Assembly: GCF_027595985.1 (NCBI RefSeq)
Contig: NC_073302.1
Location: forward strand, 403,680,503 to 403,744,502
From: Sorex araneus
Lineage: Eukaryota > Chordata > Mammalia > Eulipotyphla > Soricidae
DNA length: 64,000 bases
Direction of reading: 5' to 3'
Position numbers and translations under genes: made by a program. Of this stretch, positions 30,705 through 43,205 are shown piece by piece. Under the pieces are notes generated by a model, which saw only the letters and a list, made by a program, of their open reading frames with translations, searched no databases and had not been told where the DNA came from. Numbering within the stretch: position 1 is the first letter of the stretch; each line of letters begins with the position of its first letter.

Positions 30705-30890
30705 TGGGGGAGGGGTTATGTGGTGGGGAGAGGGCACGCTTGACTCTACTCAGGTCTTACTCTTGGCTCTGTGCTCTGGAATCATTCCTGGCAGAGCTTG
30801 CAGAACCAGATGTGGTGCTGAGGATTGAATGTAATGTGGGATGGCTATGTGCAAGGCAAATGCTGTACCCAGTATATTCTAGCCCCTAAA
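30705..30890 (-). mobile_element. Shrew SINE
   Basis: 'cttactcttggctctgtgct', 'gaatcattcctggcagagct' and 'gcaaggcaaatgctgtaccc' in antisense order, moderately diverged. Confidence 0.82.
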
Positions 30891-32934
30891 ATAAAATTTT
30901 TATTGAATTAATAAGGTAAGTTTTAAAATGAAATATAGCAAAGAAGTGAAAGGAGTGATTTAAAATTCCTTACATGCCTGGTTGAGAAGAGAAAGCCATA
31001 TACTTTGAAAGCTATGATGCTTCTCTTTCTCCTTGGTTTGCTGCGTGAGAAGTAACTGCACTAAAGATAGTCTTGTCATTTATTTAATGACAAGAGACAT
31101 GACTTGACAGTCTCATGTCTTAAGAGTTGATTCCCCAATGGAGGGTTTTCTGATACATGGGTAATGGATTTTATTTCAATACTGGGATGTAATCAGTTAT
31201 GGCTTAGGGTTCATCAAACTTCCCCTTCGTGTTTAATTTCTCATTTAAAGAATATGGATTACTCGAAATGAAAGTTTGATGTAAGAATATACACAGGCTT
31301 GATTTCAGGAAGAGTTGGTGTTGGGTTCCAGTTGGTTTCCCTTATGTGCTTTCAGGTTACAGGAGAGTATGTGACTTCCAAGCTTTCCTTTTTGTTTTTT
31401 CACTTTTGGGGAATGCACCAGCACAAACCAAACAGTGTTCTTGGACTTATCAGGATCCTATGCAGGGCTCTGACAGGGCTTCTTGGTAGGAAGGGGGCAA
31501 GTGGGGGATTTATTCACCTCCAGACTGGACAGTCAAGATCAGGACTGTTTGACCAAAACTGAACACATGAGAAAGCCTTAAGAAGGCTTTAGAAAGGCTT
31601 TAAGAAGCCTTAAGAAAGCCTAAGTTCAGTGTTATGGACAAAATTACCCTAATTTCTGCGTATGAAAGATTTCTGAAGAGGGCTTTTTCTTCTGTCATAG
31701 AGTCTTAAACACTCCTTTAGATGCAGACGGAAGTGTGTATATCTCATGTGAGGACAGTTTTTACTTTCAAACATATTCTACTTACAAATACTTTGTTTAT
31801 GCAGTCAAACTTGTAAGAAGAGATTTCAAATGAGAATTCAGTAACTTGGGGTTTTCCCCCCCTTTTATGTAATATGACAAGGAATGTGACAATTGAAGAG
31901 ATGTTGGAAAATATATTAATGTGAATGTCAAAACAAATTATTTTTATTACAGGGAGATTTTAAGTGAGTATCTGTGAAAAATAACAGGCCCACATAACCC
32001 ATTCAGTATATTGTTGGGTAGGTTTTTTTTTTCTTGGTGTAAGGTTGCATATTACATAGTTTTCCCTTCATTGTTAAAAATGATAAAAATGTTAACATCA
32101 TTAAAAATGTTAATAAGATGCTTATATAAATAATAAATGCATGTGTGCATATGTGTGTATCTAACCAGAATGTTGTATCAGATGCTTAACGTGACATTTG
32201 TTTAGTAATTGGTTCTTTTGTTTTGTATGATCTAATAAAGAGAATGATCTAGTAAAGAGACTCCAAATGGGTAGGCCATTATCTTTTATTTTATGTGTAT
32301 ATACCTTAGGTATTGTTCACAGAGAGCAAAATTTTAAATAAATAAAAATAAGAAACAGTATATAGCTATACTGGCAGTATGTGGCTCAGTGCACTTCTGT
32401 GTGTGGTGTGAGGAGATAAACTATGGGAAGAGGAATAGAGAGAACTTTTGATCACACTGGCGTGAAGCAAAGAAGGCTCCAGAATTTTAATTTGAGGGCT
32501 TAATAGCATGATAACTGGGAGAGTTTTAAGAATAAGTTTTATAATATTTTTGAACTTTGGGGGTCAGTATTAGCCTTAATTAAAGTGACTTTTCTTCATA
32601 ATGAGTCACTGGAATTCTTATTTGATAGTAGGAGCTGACTTTTATACTTAATACTAACAAGAAGATTAGACAGAAACTAAGAGTTTGGTTCATATAGCAA
32701 AGAGTAGGTATGTATTTGATAACTAAAGCATAAAGCTGTTATAAAGCATGATTTGGACATTAAAAAGAAATAAAAGCATCCCCCAGCATCCTAAATATTC
32801 ATATAATATCATGGAGACCTTGAATTATAACTACAGTTCTATTATGTTCTATTGTGAATTTTAACTGTAGCAGTGTGAGGGAACCTGGTAATTTTGGTGA
32901 TATGGTCTGATTATTTTAGTGCTTAACCTTTTAA
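30891..32934. other. No gene or named element apart from an inverted repeat
   Basis: About 2 kb of AT-rich intron. Possible traces of an antisense SINE at about 31400-31530 are too weak to claim. The hairpin-like repeat at 31571-31622 is listed separately. Confidence 0.4.
31571..31622. repeat. Cluster of AAGCCTTAAGAA-type inverted repeats
   Basis: The units AAAGCCTTAAGAAGGCTTT, AAAGGCTTTAAGAAGCCTT and AAGAAAGCCT follow one another. Each AAAGCC / GGCTTT pair can form a short stem, so several hairpins could form over about 50 bases. Confidence 0.75.
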
Positions 32935-33080
32935 TGTGGCTCTAGTTGGGCCCAGCATTTCTGGCGGTCATCATGGCCACCCAGGACTTAAGAGATCAAG
33001 AAGTGGAAGGCCAAACCTGAGTCTCTGTGTGTATCAGACATGTGCGTTGGCCCTTTGAGCTATCTCCCAGTTCTACTATT
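32935..33080 (-). mobile_element. Old shrew-type SINE
   Basis: 'gcccagcatttctggcggtc', 'agacatgtgcgttggccctt' and 'tgagctatctcccagttct' match the old subfamily also seen at 30080. Confidence 0.55.
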
Positions 33081-34034
33081 GTTTAAGTTGTCCTAACTGT
33101 AGTCTTGAGCATATTTTTCATCTCTTAAATAAATCAGAAAAATAAATACCTTGCAAGATGAATGTATTACCAATATATAGACATAAGCCATGCCAAATAT
33201 TTGGCAGAATGAATGAAGTGGAATCGCCAGAATGGGTTTCACATGACTGGTTTCTGTTAACTTTCCCAGTCTGAAGTGAGGTTTATAACTGGGCGGAATG
33301 GTTTATATGAAGTTAATAGGAGAAAAAATCCTAAATGGTGGGCTGAGTGACATCATTCTAATTACATGAAAGTGTGAGACTATCACTTGCCAATGAAAGG
33401 TTCTTAGAAAAGTAGTTAAAGGTAGTGAAATGAATGATAATGGTTGTAGATTAGAAAATGGTTGTAGTTGTAGATTATCTCAGAAGCAGACGCGTGGAAT
33501 GTAACAAACTAAGAGAATTCTTTACATATTTGTCACCCTCTTAAACAATGGCAGAGAGGAGCTTGAAGAGAACTCAAGTTAGCATGACTACATAATGTAT
33601 CATTGACCAGTTACTAGATGTCTGGTCTCTGGGTGGAAATTAACCTAGTAGAGGTGTTCTGCCTGGCCCTTTTTGGTTTTAATGATCATCAAAAGCAAGA
33701 CTGAAAAACAAAAATGGACAATGTGTATAATTATTGACAGAAGCCTCACTATTTGAAAAACAAGCAAAGAAATCCAGCTGTGAGGAATGACAGGGACATA
33801 GAAGAGAGACACCAAGAGTAAATGAGGTATGAATAGAAAATACATAAAGAAATTCAAGGTTAAAGAGCCTGTGGAATTTGATAGTATCAAGAGCTTGTGG
33901 AATTTGTTTCATCAATTGCTTCAGAATGTATTGATACAGGTCAAGCAGAGAGCTGGAATATACATTACTGAACAAAATTGTGTGCAAATCAACAAAACAA
34001 AAACTGAACCTAGCACACAATAAGCACTTAGTGA
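33081..34034. other. No recognisable feature
   Basis: Ordinary intronic DNA. Small open frames on both strands do not look like proteins. Confidence 0.45.
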
Positions 34035-34120
34035 ATGTTATCTATGATTACTGTTACTATTCCTGTTGCTGCTGTCACTACTGTTGCTACTATTACAACT
34101 ATTACTACTGCTACTGAGAA
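34035..34120. repeat. Degenerate trinucleotide repeat (ACT/TGC-like)
   Basis: About 25 consecutive triplets of the form ACT, GTT, GCT, ATT and ACA in register. It gives a Thr/Val/Ala-rich frame that is not a gene. Confidence 0.7.
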
Positions 34121-35629
34121 CTGGACTAATGAGTGGTTTACCTTTGGAAAATTTAGACCAAAATATATACTACCTGACTTAAAGGACAATTTTATTTACA
34201 AATTACATATTAGAATCTTCCCTGTTCTGAATATCAAGAGAGAAAATGTCTGTGTAAGCTTTTCATAAGCTACATAGTGTATAAAAACGATTGTGATTTC
34301 TATGTTGTTTTGTAGATTACTAACAAAATACCATACTCAGTTAAGAGTTAAATTTCTGAAAACATGCCATAGCTACTTCATTTTATTTTTAATAGTACTT
34401 AAAAATGATGAAAATATATTTTGGAAATAATTTTGAACTGTTTAGTAAAGTTCAGTGGGATGACTTGAAAAAAATTAAGCTATGTTTTGAAGACAGTGAA
34501 CATGATAATCTTGTGATTATTTTAATACTTAAGCATTTGGGCATTCTTTTTCAATTCTACTAGAATGATATAGAAATAATGACAGGTGTGACTCTGAAGT
34601 TTACAGTTATCAAAAACAAAATGAAATATTCGCAGTCTTGAATAACATAAGAAACATCTCAGTAGTTATAGTTTTCTATATCAGATGTAGCTATAATATA
34701 TTGAAAATCAATTTTTGAATTTTTAATTTTCCTTTGCAAGCAAAGGAAGTGATTATCATACTTGTGTACAGGTGAAAATAATCATTTGTTTTACATGAAC
34801 ATGTTAATTCCTTGTATTTCTTTAGCTTTTCTAGAGAAGATTAAAGAAATTAAGTCCAGCACTTCTTCATATTTTTATTCCATGTTCATTTATGAAACGA
34901 GAATATGTCACTGACTACATTTAAGACAGTGACCCAAACTCCTGAATAATGAACAAATGAACATTCTTTGTTGAACATCTTAACAAGATCCCTTTTGTGG
35001 TAAATATCCAGAATTGATGTTGACAAGAGAGCTTATTAAATAAGCATGCTTGATCAGACTCAGTGTCTAGGGATTCCGATGAAGAGATGGTGGTGAGCCC
35101 TGCTGGGCTATCTTTGTGCATCCTGTAGATCATATGAATCCCGTTTGCTTTCCATATCATTAATTCGTTGGTAGGCACGCTCAAAGCAAGAGGAACTGAT
35201 ATGGGGAAATGGGTCGGCATCCATCCAACCCACATTCACTTTACTAAAGACCCTCCATCGATTGTAAAATGGGCTCTAGAGGGAGCTCCAGCCCTGTTAT
35301 CTTCTGTTTCTCAGAACTTTGAATTTTATAGGGTCAGTCAAGAGTCATTCTGTACCCCAGAATGCGCCCAGTTTCTTCTAAGATAGCATTTAAGGGACAG
35401 TGGATGGTAGGTTAAATAGGAAGGTTGTAAGAGAGTAAGAAAAGGGCTTTATCCTGAGTGCATGCAGTAGAAGGGAAAGCTCCTTTCCTTACAAAGAAAA
35501 AGCGAATTTTTCCTGGTTTCTCTCCTGTCCCTTGCTTTGATACAAAATCTTTACCATTATTCTTTATAATTTATCTGACTCCGAAAAGTACTCTTGTGAC
35601 TCTCGCTTAGCCTACTTAAAATATTTTTT
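34121..35629. other. No recognisable feature
   Basis: About 1.5 kb of AT-rich DNA. A T-run at 35625-35633 begins the next feature. Confidence 0.45.
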
Positions 35630-35910
35630 TTTTATTATTTAGGTACCGGTGATTTCCAAAGGTATTCATAGTTGAGTTTCAGGCATAGAGTTTTACTGTC
35701 CCGTCAGTAACTAGTGTTGGCTTCCACCAGTGCTCTGCTTTTCTACCTCACCCTCCAGCCTGTTTCCTTGGCAGGCACATATTTAAGCTTGGTTATTGGT
35801 CTCATGCATTCGGTTTTGTTGACTCTATAGTTCAGAAATATAGTTTCAGCAACTCGTGTTTCTGAAATCCCTGCCCTCTGCCCCTGTTGTCTCTGTCTTT
35901 CTCTTCTTTC
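35630..35910 (-). mobile_element. Old LINE-1 3' end, probable
   Basis: 'tagttgagtttcaggcatag', 'ggcttccaccagtgctctgc' and 'ctcaccctccagcctgtttc' follow the same order as the antisense 3' ends at 15685 and 27768, with heavy divergence. Confidence 0.5.
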
Positions 35911-36564
35911 TTTTCCCCCTTTAGTTTCCTTCCTTCCCTATCTTTAGTGCCTTACTCCAGGCTATCTAAATATCCCCTTTTGATGCATTTCTGCCCTTTA
36001 CCTTACCTTTCTAGTAGCTTACTTTTTTTTAGAGCACACACTGGCAGGCTCTTTCCCTCAACAGAACTATTATTTCTTAGCCTGGAGATAAATAGGACTT
36101 CCCTGGAAATTATCATGTCACCAGAGACCTCATTGGGAAATTCAAAAGAAGTTGATTCACACCTGTTGGAGTCTAAATTGCTGCTTGATCTTTCAGCTTG
36201 TGAACTGTGTGTTATGCTGTCTCTGCAACAGTCTGAGCCCATTTGGAAAATTAAAAACATCATGGGAATAGAAATTCCATTTGTTTTGAAACTTTAGGGA
36301 CTATTTGGAACATTAATGTTTGCATTAACTCTCGACGTGAGTAAGAAAATAATGCTTTGCATAATTAGAATGAAAAACTGGGCACCTGACTTTATTACTA
36401 GCATTTATCCACATATCTCAGTTTCTAATCATAATAGAAAAGAAAAAATAATGAAGGTCTGTTGTACTCAAGCATAATGTTCTCTCCTGAAAGTCATTCA
36501 AAATTATGTAAGTTCCATATGGACTTTAAGTGGTAAAGTAAATGAGGTAGATATAATAATCTAG
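35911..36564. other. No recognisable feature
   Basis: Includes a CT-rich piece at 35890-35945. The 136-residue frame beginning near 35887 has no protein-family character. Confidence 0.4.
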
Positions 36565-36705
36565 GGGTTTGGTCACCACCTGTTGATGGTTAGGAGCCTC
36601 CAGAATTGCACTTGGTGAAGCTTTGGGGAACAGGTGGTGCCTGGATCTAACTGGGGTTAGCTGCGTGCAAGGCAAGCACCTTAATCCTTATACTGTCTCT
36701 GCCCC
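36565..36705 (-). mobile_element. Older shrew-type SINE
   Basis: 'tctaactggggttagctgcg', 'tgcaaggcaagcaccttaat' and 'actgtctctgcccc' in antisense order. Confidence 0.68.
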
Positions 36706-37704
36706 CTATTGATATTTTTAAAGATGTATGTCTCTGAAACTTGGACATAGTGTTATAATACAGTAGTACTGCTTGAATAAAAACCAAAGAACCTGAACTC
36801 AATCTGATTTCTGTTTTATCTCTTTGGGAACCTTAAAAGCAAAAGTTCTTCAGAGGAGATGTTTGAAAAAGCACAATTCTTTGCACAGCATTAAGCCACC
36901 CCAACCCCACATCTTATACTAAAAAAATTTCTTTTTAATTCTCATAGTATTTCCTTCTCATTAGCTCCAAAGACCCACTATAGCCTCACAGCCTGCTGAA
37001 GTATTTACGCTTTAAAAAAGGCAAGCAGAAAATCTTAACTGTATCACACTAGCATTGACATAGTACAGCCTAGAATTTTGGGGTTGAATTTAATGTGCAT
37101 AGAACAAAGGTGGAAAGTTCTGGTTATTGTTATTATTATTATTTTACAAGTGGTTCATAAAAATAGCCCAGTGATTGTGAGACATTGTCAATAAACAGTA
37201 AAGTTGTAATCATGAAACATTTATTCTGGAAATAGAATGTATCTCACATATAATTCTTCTTCTTCAACTCTCATGCTGACACAAAGAGTTCATTTGGAAT
37301 TTATTCCCAAGTGTGCTGAAGTTTTATCTAAGTTTATTGTAGAAACACGATTTATATGAAAGCAAGCTTGAACTTGCACAGTGAAAGAGAAGGTGATATA
37401 AATTTATATTGTAGTTATAATGTTATTTAATCTAGCAAACATTCTGGTTTTGGTTAACATTTGCCAAAGGGATCATTATTTCTGATGTTCTCATGTCTAG
37501 TACACAGAAAACACTAATAAATATTGGGCATGAGTGTCATCATTGTTATTGTCATCACACATCAAAGGAAGAACAAGTATGTATAAAGGATCTCATAGGT
37601 TTCTATTCTATAAAAATCCTGTGTGATCTCAATATTTTGTCTTTTAATCTAAAAAAGGAATTTTGTGAAGCTTCACAGTATGTTGCTATTTCATTAAGAG
37701 TATT
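36706..37704. other. No recognisable feature
   Basis: AT-rich intronic DNA with no named element. Confidence 0.45.
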
Positions 37705-37920
37705 TTTATTTTTGCTTCCTTTGGGGGGCTCCCAAGCAGTGCTCAGGACGCCCAGGGCCAAAGGTTCAGTGTTTGGGCCCAAGAAAGCAATGCCTTATGG
37801 TATATGGGATTACTGAGGTTGCTTTGCAATGCTTGGGGATCATGCAGTGCTAGGAAGCAAACCAGGATCAGCTGCATACAAGACGTGTACCTTAACTGCT
37901 GTGCTGTCTCCCTGGCCTCT
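37705..37920 (-). mobile_element. Older shrew-type SINE
   Basis: 'caagcagtgctcaggacgcc', 'gcttggggatcatgcagtgc' and 'gctgtgctgtctccctggcc' in antisense order. It is longer than the young copies in the middle. Confidence 0.68.
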
Positions 37921-39679
37921 GCTGTTCCATTTTTGCTGGATGTGTTTAGTCCTTTCCATTCCAGACCTTCATGGAAATTTGACGACAGAGCATTTCCTTT
38001 CCAGGAGAGTTATACCCTTTTCACCTTCAAAGGCTTTTGAGTTGGAGACTGGGAAACCATGGAATGATATTATTAGTAAAGTGTTATGGCTTGCAGTTGG
38101 AGCTCTGTCCTTAATGGAGGCTTCTTGAGGACTGGTGGCATGACCATTTTATTCGTTATTGAGTATTTGGTGCCTATAGTGCTTGTTGTTCTGAGTGTGG
38201 ATTGTCTTCCATTGTATTAAGCTAAAACCACAGTGTGAAGCTGTATCCCAGGAACTGGTTACAGAGATTTCTCAGCTCTGGAGAAGGAATTATTTTCCCA
38301 CAGTGAGTGCTACTGGAAATCTTATGACTTAAGTTCTACTTAAGGAAACAGCCCCTGATTTTCCTTCAAGTTTAAAAAAATGATAAACCATGATCCAAAC
38401 TTAATGATATATCTTGGTATCCTGTGTTTATGAATATGGGATGTTTATTCTAAATGGCTCACCTTGACCAGGGGCATTGGCACTGAAAAACAAACAGTTC
38501 AAGTCAGTATGTAGATCCTATGGTTCATAGCTCTTAGCTTTAATACAAAGAATAAAATCATCCTGAACCAAGAAAGCATCACTTATTTGAATATAGGTCT
38601 TGTATTTATACATAAGATTATTTGCCAGAGAAATTCTTTACATTCTCAACTTTAAAGGCAATAGCCATAAAACCTGAAAGTCAGGCAAGGTAAGAATTTC
38701 TAGAGGGCAAAGGAAAAACAAAAAGATCCAGAGCAGCATAGTTCAAGGAGCTAAACAGATGGGACTGGCATGTGACAGCCACAGCAGTAATCTTGAGATT
38801 TTCTACTATTGCTGCTACATTTACAGACATTTATGTAATATCTGCAAGAGGAGAATTGATCAGTTAACATCTATACAGGAAACCAAATAAGCTTTATAAT
38901 ATTTTTTTCTCCTCCCCTCCTCTTTGATTCCTTCTACAAATTTGGTCTGATGTTCAAATTCTTGGGGAAGGAAAATAAAGGAAGTTTGCGATGAGAAAAA
39001 TCAAAATTAGCATAGGGAAAGAACATTTTACTTGGAGGCTAACAAAAAGATAATATATGACACTAAGATAATTTGAGCTTTTTTCAGAACATAATAACAT
39101 GCAGTTGATGCTTCCCATGGAAATAATAAGATATAAAATATATACCTCATAGTCAATTTTATTATAATTTAAAAAAATCCTTTCACTTCTGACTATAAAA
39201 AATCACTTAAGTTAAACCCTCATAAATATGAAATATGTATTGAATCTTAGCTAAGTGCAGTTGTAGACCCAGAAAGCTGAGAGAAAGTTCTGGGAAATGA
39301 ATTATTCTCTATGATAAACTCCAGACATACAAGGGAACCCTTAATGATATTGCTCAGCTACATTGTTCACAAAGTTTCTTTAATATGTTCTATTCTTTGA
39401 TTCTGAGATAAGTTTGTGATGTTTGGCTGCTATGGTAACTGCCATTTTATTAACAAGTACCATTTATAGTGAACTAAAAATTGTCAACTTTTTGACATGC
39501 TCTTCTAGATTTCCTCTAGACTTTCTCTATTTTATGGCATAATATGTTTGGTAAACTCTTTTAAAATGCCTGTATGTTCCTATGTTTGTTACTTTAATAT
39601 TTTGGTTAGGTGTCAGTAAAGATTCAATGTCATTTCAAATTCAACATCTTTTGCTACTAATAGTACCATTTCCCGAGAG
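37921..39679. other. No recognisable feature
   Basis: About 1.8 kb of intronic DNA with nothing recognised. Confidence 0.45.
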
Positions 39680-39860
39680 CTTCATGTACTAGACATTATT
39701 TTAGTGCACTACATATTACTTCATTTAATTATCATAAAATGTACCTCCTTATTCTTGTCCTCATAGTTCTCCTCCTCCTCCCACCATCATTTCCCTGCAC
39801 AAAGAGATTAGGAAAATGTTGTCCAGGAATTTATGACTAAAATTGTGCTATCTTCTAGCT
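39680..39860 (-). repeat. MIR, ancient mammalian SINE, probable
   Basis: 'catgtactagacattatttt', 'atattacttcatttaattat' and 'gcacaaagagattaggaaaa' fit the antisense MIR order. Confidence 0.55.
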
Positions 39861-40194
39861 ACCTGCAGCTACTTAGTTTTAAAAATGTGAATGAAGAAAA
39901 AATTCAGTTTCTCAGTCATACTAGCCACACTGCAAGTATTCTCTAGGTCTAGGTGGCTAGTGATTAGTGTCGAGTGAACAATTCCATTACTGTACAAACT
40001 TCTACTGCATAGCACTACTAATGAAGCATTGGAGAAAGGCTTGCTCCCAGTGAACATGGTTGCAGAGACCACACTCATAACTGCTATACTGAGCTGCCTT
40101 ATTTGCCCCCACTTCCATTCATAGTAAAGGGCCTGGTACTGAGAGTTGACTTCAATCTCAAGAGTAAGGGATAGAAACTAAGGGTTAAACAGCA

Positions 40195-40982
40195 GAGTCA
40201 TAATCATCTCACACCACAGAGACTGGCCCACATCCGAAAGAACAAAAGCAACCAGTGTTGGTGTGGATGTGGGGAGAAAGGGACTCTCCTTCACTGCTGG
40301 TGGAAATGCCAACTGGTTCAGCTGTTTTGGAAAACAGTATGGAATATTCATGAAAAATTAGAAATTGAGCTCCCATTTGACCCAGCAATACTGCTTTTGG
40401 GAATATATCCCGGAGAGGCAAAAAAGTATAGTAGAAATGATATCTGCACTTGTATGTTCATTGCTGCACTATTTACAATAGCCAAATCTGGAAAAAGAAA
40501 AAAACCTGAGTGCCCAAGAACAGATGACTGGTTAAAGAAACTTTAGTACATCTACAATATGGAATACTATGCAGCTGTTAGAAAACATGAAGTCGTGAAA
40601 TTTGCATATAAGTGGATCAACATGGAAAGTATCATGTTAAGTGAAATGAGTCAGAAAGAGAGGGACAGACATAGAAAGATTGCACTCATCTGTGGAAAAT
40701 AAAGTAACAGAACAGGAGACTAACACCCAAGAATAGTAGAGATAAGGACCAGGAGGTTTGCCCCACGGCTTGGAAGCTGGCCTCACATGCTGGGGGAAAG
40801 ACAGCTCAGATAGAGAAGGGAACTCCAAGTAAAGGGTGTTGGGTGGACCCGCTCAGGTTGGGAGATGCATGCCAAAAGTAGACTATAGACCAAACATGAT
40901 GGCCACTCAATACCTCTATTGCAAACCACAATACCCAAAAGGGGAGTTAGAACAAAAGGAAATGCCCTGCCACAGAGGCAAA
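40195..40982 (+). mobile_element. LINE-1 3' part lacking its own 3' end
   Basis: It runs from ORF2 (TPQRLAHIRKNKSNQCW-like reading, ELPFDPAILLLGIYP, YNMEYYAAV) through ORF2's stop near 40700 into the 3' UTR. It ends abruptly at 'gccctgccacagaggca', about 100 bases before the usual end, with no A-tail. A SINE 3' fragment follows directly. Confidence 0.88.
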
Positions 40983-41035
40983 GCCAGGAGTTAGCTCTGA
41001 TTACAGACAGGTGTGGCTCCAAAATGCAAAGGCGC
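40983..41035 (+). mobile_element. SINE 3' fragment fused to the LINE-1
   Basis: 'aagccaggagttagctctga' followed by 'acaggtgtggctccaaaatg' is the last 50 bases of the shrew SINE (agccaggagtaagccctgag ... gggtgtggccccaaaa). Its 5' part is absent. Confidence 0.7.
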
Positions 41036-41108
41036 TACCATTCAAATAGTGCCTACTTTCCACAGGTGTTTTATAGTCTCAAAGATAGGCCTTGAGGTAG
41101 AAGATAAT

Positions 41109-41306
41109 AGCCTTTTTCTTTTTTCGTTTTTGCTTTTTGGGTCACATCGGCGATGCTCAGGGGTTACTCCTGGCTTATGCACTCAGGAATTACTCCTGGC
41201 GGTGCTCAGGGGACCATATGGGATGCTGGGAATCGACCCCTGGTCGGCCGTGTGCAAGGCAAACACCCTATCCGCTATGCTATCACTCCAGCCCAGCCTT
41301 TTTCTT
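41109..41306 (-). mobile_element. Young shrew SINE with target-site duplication
   Basis: AGCCTTTTTCTT at 41109-41120 and 41295-41306 flank a near-consensus antisense body. Confidence 0.93.
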
Positions 41307-42069
41307 CAGAGTTCTGCTTTCTCCTCCTTTTTTCTCAATGTAGGGTGGATTATGTGGCTCCATCTCTGTGTCTGCAGTCAGTATGAGTTCTGGGTCCAGT
41401 GCATGTGGAGGGATCCAGGTAGAACGAGACACATACTCCTGGCGAATCTTCCAGTAACAGTTGGGGCTCCCCAGCCACACTTAAAAACAGTCTAGGAAAG
41501 CTCAAAAGTTGGCAAGTGAGAGTGAGTGAGTCTCCAACTGCTCTGGGTAGGTGCCTGATTTCGGTGGGGAGCCTGTGAGGGCCACCTGGAAAGGCTATTT
41601 TCCCTCTGCAGTCTTCTGGATACCTTACAAAGGTTCCAACAGGATTGAAACATGCTGATTTCTGTTTTCAGTTTGTTTGTGAAGAAGCACTGAAAGCTGA
41701 CTTGCTCATGAAATCAGGCATTTTGCTTATTTAGCTTTTCAAAAATATGTATCTATAGTATACTATATATGTAACAGGAATATATACTCCCCACTTCCAT
41801 GAGAAGGTGTAAGACATTTACTAATAGTCAGTGTTGGAGGAATTGATACTTTAATACTCCCTAAACTTTGTAGCAACCACACTGAGCAGGGAACTCCATG
41901 TGACTTTGGTGTGATGCTAGATGAGACATAATGAGGACAGTAACATATGGGAGAGATCACAATTTTCTCAAAACTTGGCATTTTGTCATTGAATTACATT
42001 AGTCCTTCATATTTATTTTTCCCCAGGCCTTTAAGTTTTTTCCTGATACAGTGATAAATTATGCATTTG
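41307..42069. other. No recognisable feature
   Basis: Nothing recognised. Confidence 0.45.
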
Positions 42070-42182
42070 TACCTGTGGCATATTCGATATGCCATAAACA
42101 GTAACTCACAGTGAAGACGTTACTGGTGCCCGCTCGAGCAAATTGATGAGCAACAGGATGACAGTGACAGTGGTACAGTGAT
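42070..42182 (+). mobile_element. Composite RTE-tailed SINE, 5' truncated
   Basis: Hairpin TGGCATATTCGATATGCCA (42076-42094), then 'gaagacgttactggtgcccg' and 'ctcgagcaaattgatgagca', ending in (ACAGTG)n-like sequence without an A-tail. The tRNA-like head is missing, as expected for 5' truncation during reverse transcription. Confidence 0.85.
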
Positions 42183-42439
42183 ATAAATAGAGATAGCATA
42201 TTGTGGATAGAAGAAGTGTTTGCAGAGTGAATGCAATTCCTATAAGATAAAGAATAATCCTTTATAACTACTGAAAATCAGGATTATGGGACTTTATTTC
42301 CTCCACTGATACCCGATTAACCTACAGTTAAATAAGCTATGAGCATCAGCGTTAATCAAGCATGAAGGAGGTGCTTCAAAGGGGTGCAGAACCTGCAAAA
42401 ACTCCACTGAAGGGATGCTGGGATATTCCAGCAATGTGC

Positions 42440-42590
42440 TGAGGCACCTTGAATTTTCTTTAACATTCCCTCAAGGTAGATTTTTTTTTATTTGCTGATG
42501 AGGTAACTGCAAGTCAGAGATACTGTGTGACTTGTCTGTTAAGAACCACCTAACGTAGCAAGTAGAAAAGCAAGGTTCATGACCATGTCT
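42440..42590 (-). repeat. MIR, ancient mammalian SINE
   Basis: 'ttctttaacattccctcaag', 'tttgctgatgaggtaactgc', 'aagtcagagatactgtgtga' and 'cttgtctgttaagaaccacc' fit the antisense MIR order. Confidence 0.62.
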
Positions 42591-43026
42591 TTCTCCTCTT
42601 TTAGGATTTTTAATTTTTATTATGTATTTCCATGTTTCATTCCTCTTTTACGATTGTTTCCTCCCGCAGATTCTCTTGTCCTCATTTCCTGTCCCCACAT
42701 TGCCTTCTTCACCTGACAAATCACTATCATGAATACAATGTGTTCTTTTGTTTGGATGAGTTCTTGTAATGCAAAAAAATGTGCTTTTATGTTCATATAT
42801 TATAAATTTCAGTATATTGAATTCTGTTATAGATTTGTCTCCTTTTATTACTTAAGGTTCTTCAGGCAATACCAAGTTTAGACAATCCATTATGTGACTG
42901 TGCTTCTAGTCTGGCGTTAATTATTGCATAGTAGTTAATACCAAGGGCGTGCCCACCAGATTACATCAGATGATAGACTCCACATTGCCTTTAGTATTCC
43001 ACCGTACCCAGGAGATCCGTGGTAAA
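42591..43026. other. Unassigned intronic DNA
   Basis: Has the T-rich look of an old antisense LINE, but I cannot match it with confidence. Confidence 0.35.
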
Positions 43027-43135
43027 GGGGCCGGAGTGATAGAACAGCAGGTAGGGTGTTTGCCTTGCACATGGCAAACTGTTTTTGATCCCCTACACCC
43101 CCTATAGTGTCTTCAAAATCCCACTTATTTAGCAG
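43027..43135 (+). mobile_element. Shrew SINE, truncated at its 3' side
   Basis: 'ggggccggagtgatagaaca', 'gtgtttgccttgcacatggc' and 'tttgatcccctacaccccct' in sense order. Confidence 0.8.
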
Positions 43136-43139
43136 TTAA

Positions 43140-43205
43140 AGAACACTTGGGGTCAAGGATATGGCTCAGTGGCAAGGCACATGACTTGCATACTTGAGAT
43201 CTGGC
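43140..43205 (+). mobile_element. Different tRNA-like SINE (ID-like head)
   Basis: 'atatggctcagtggcaaggc' and 'acatgacttgcatacttgag' resemble a tRNA-Ala-type promoter head (A box GGCTCAGTGG) and not the shrew SINE head. A related copy is at 58160. Confidence 0.45.
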
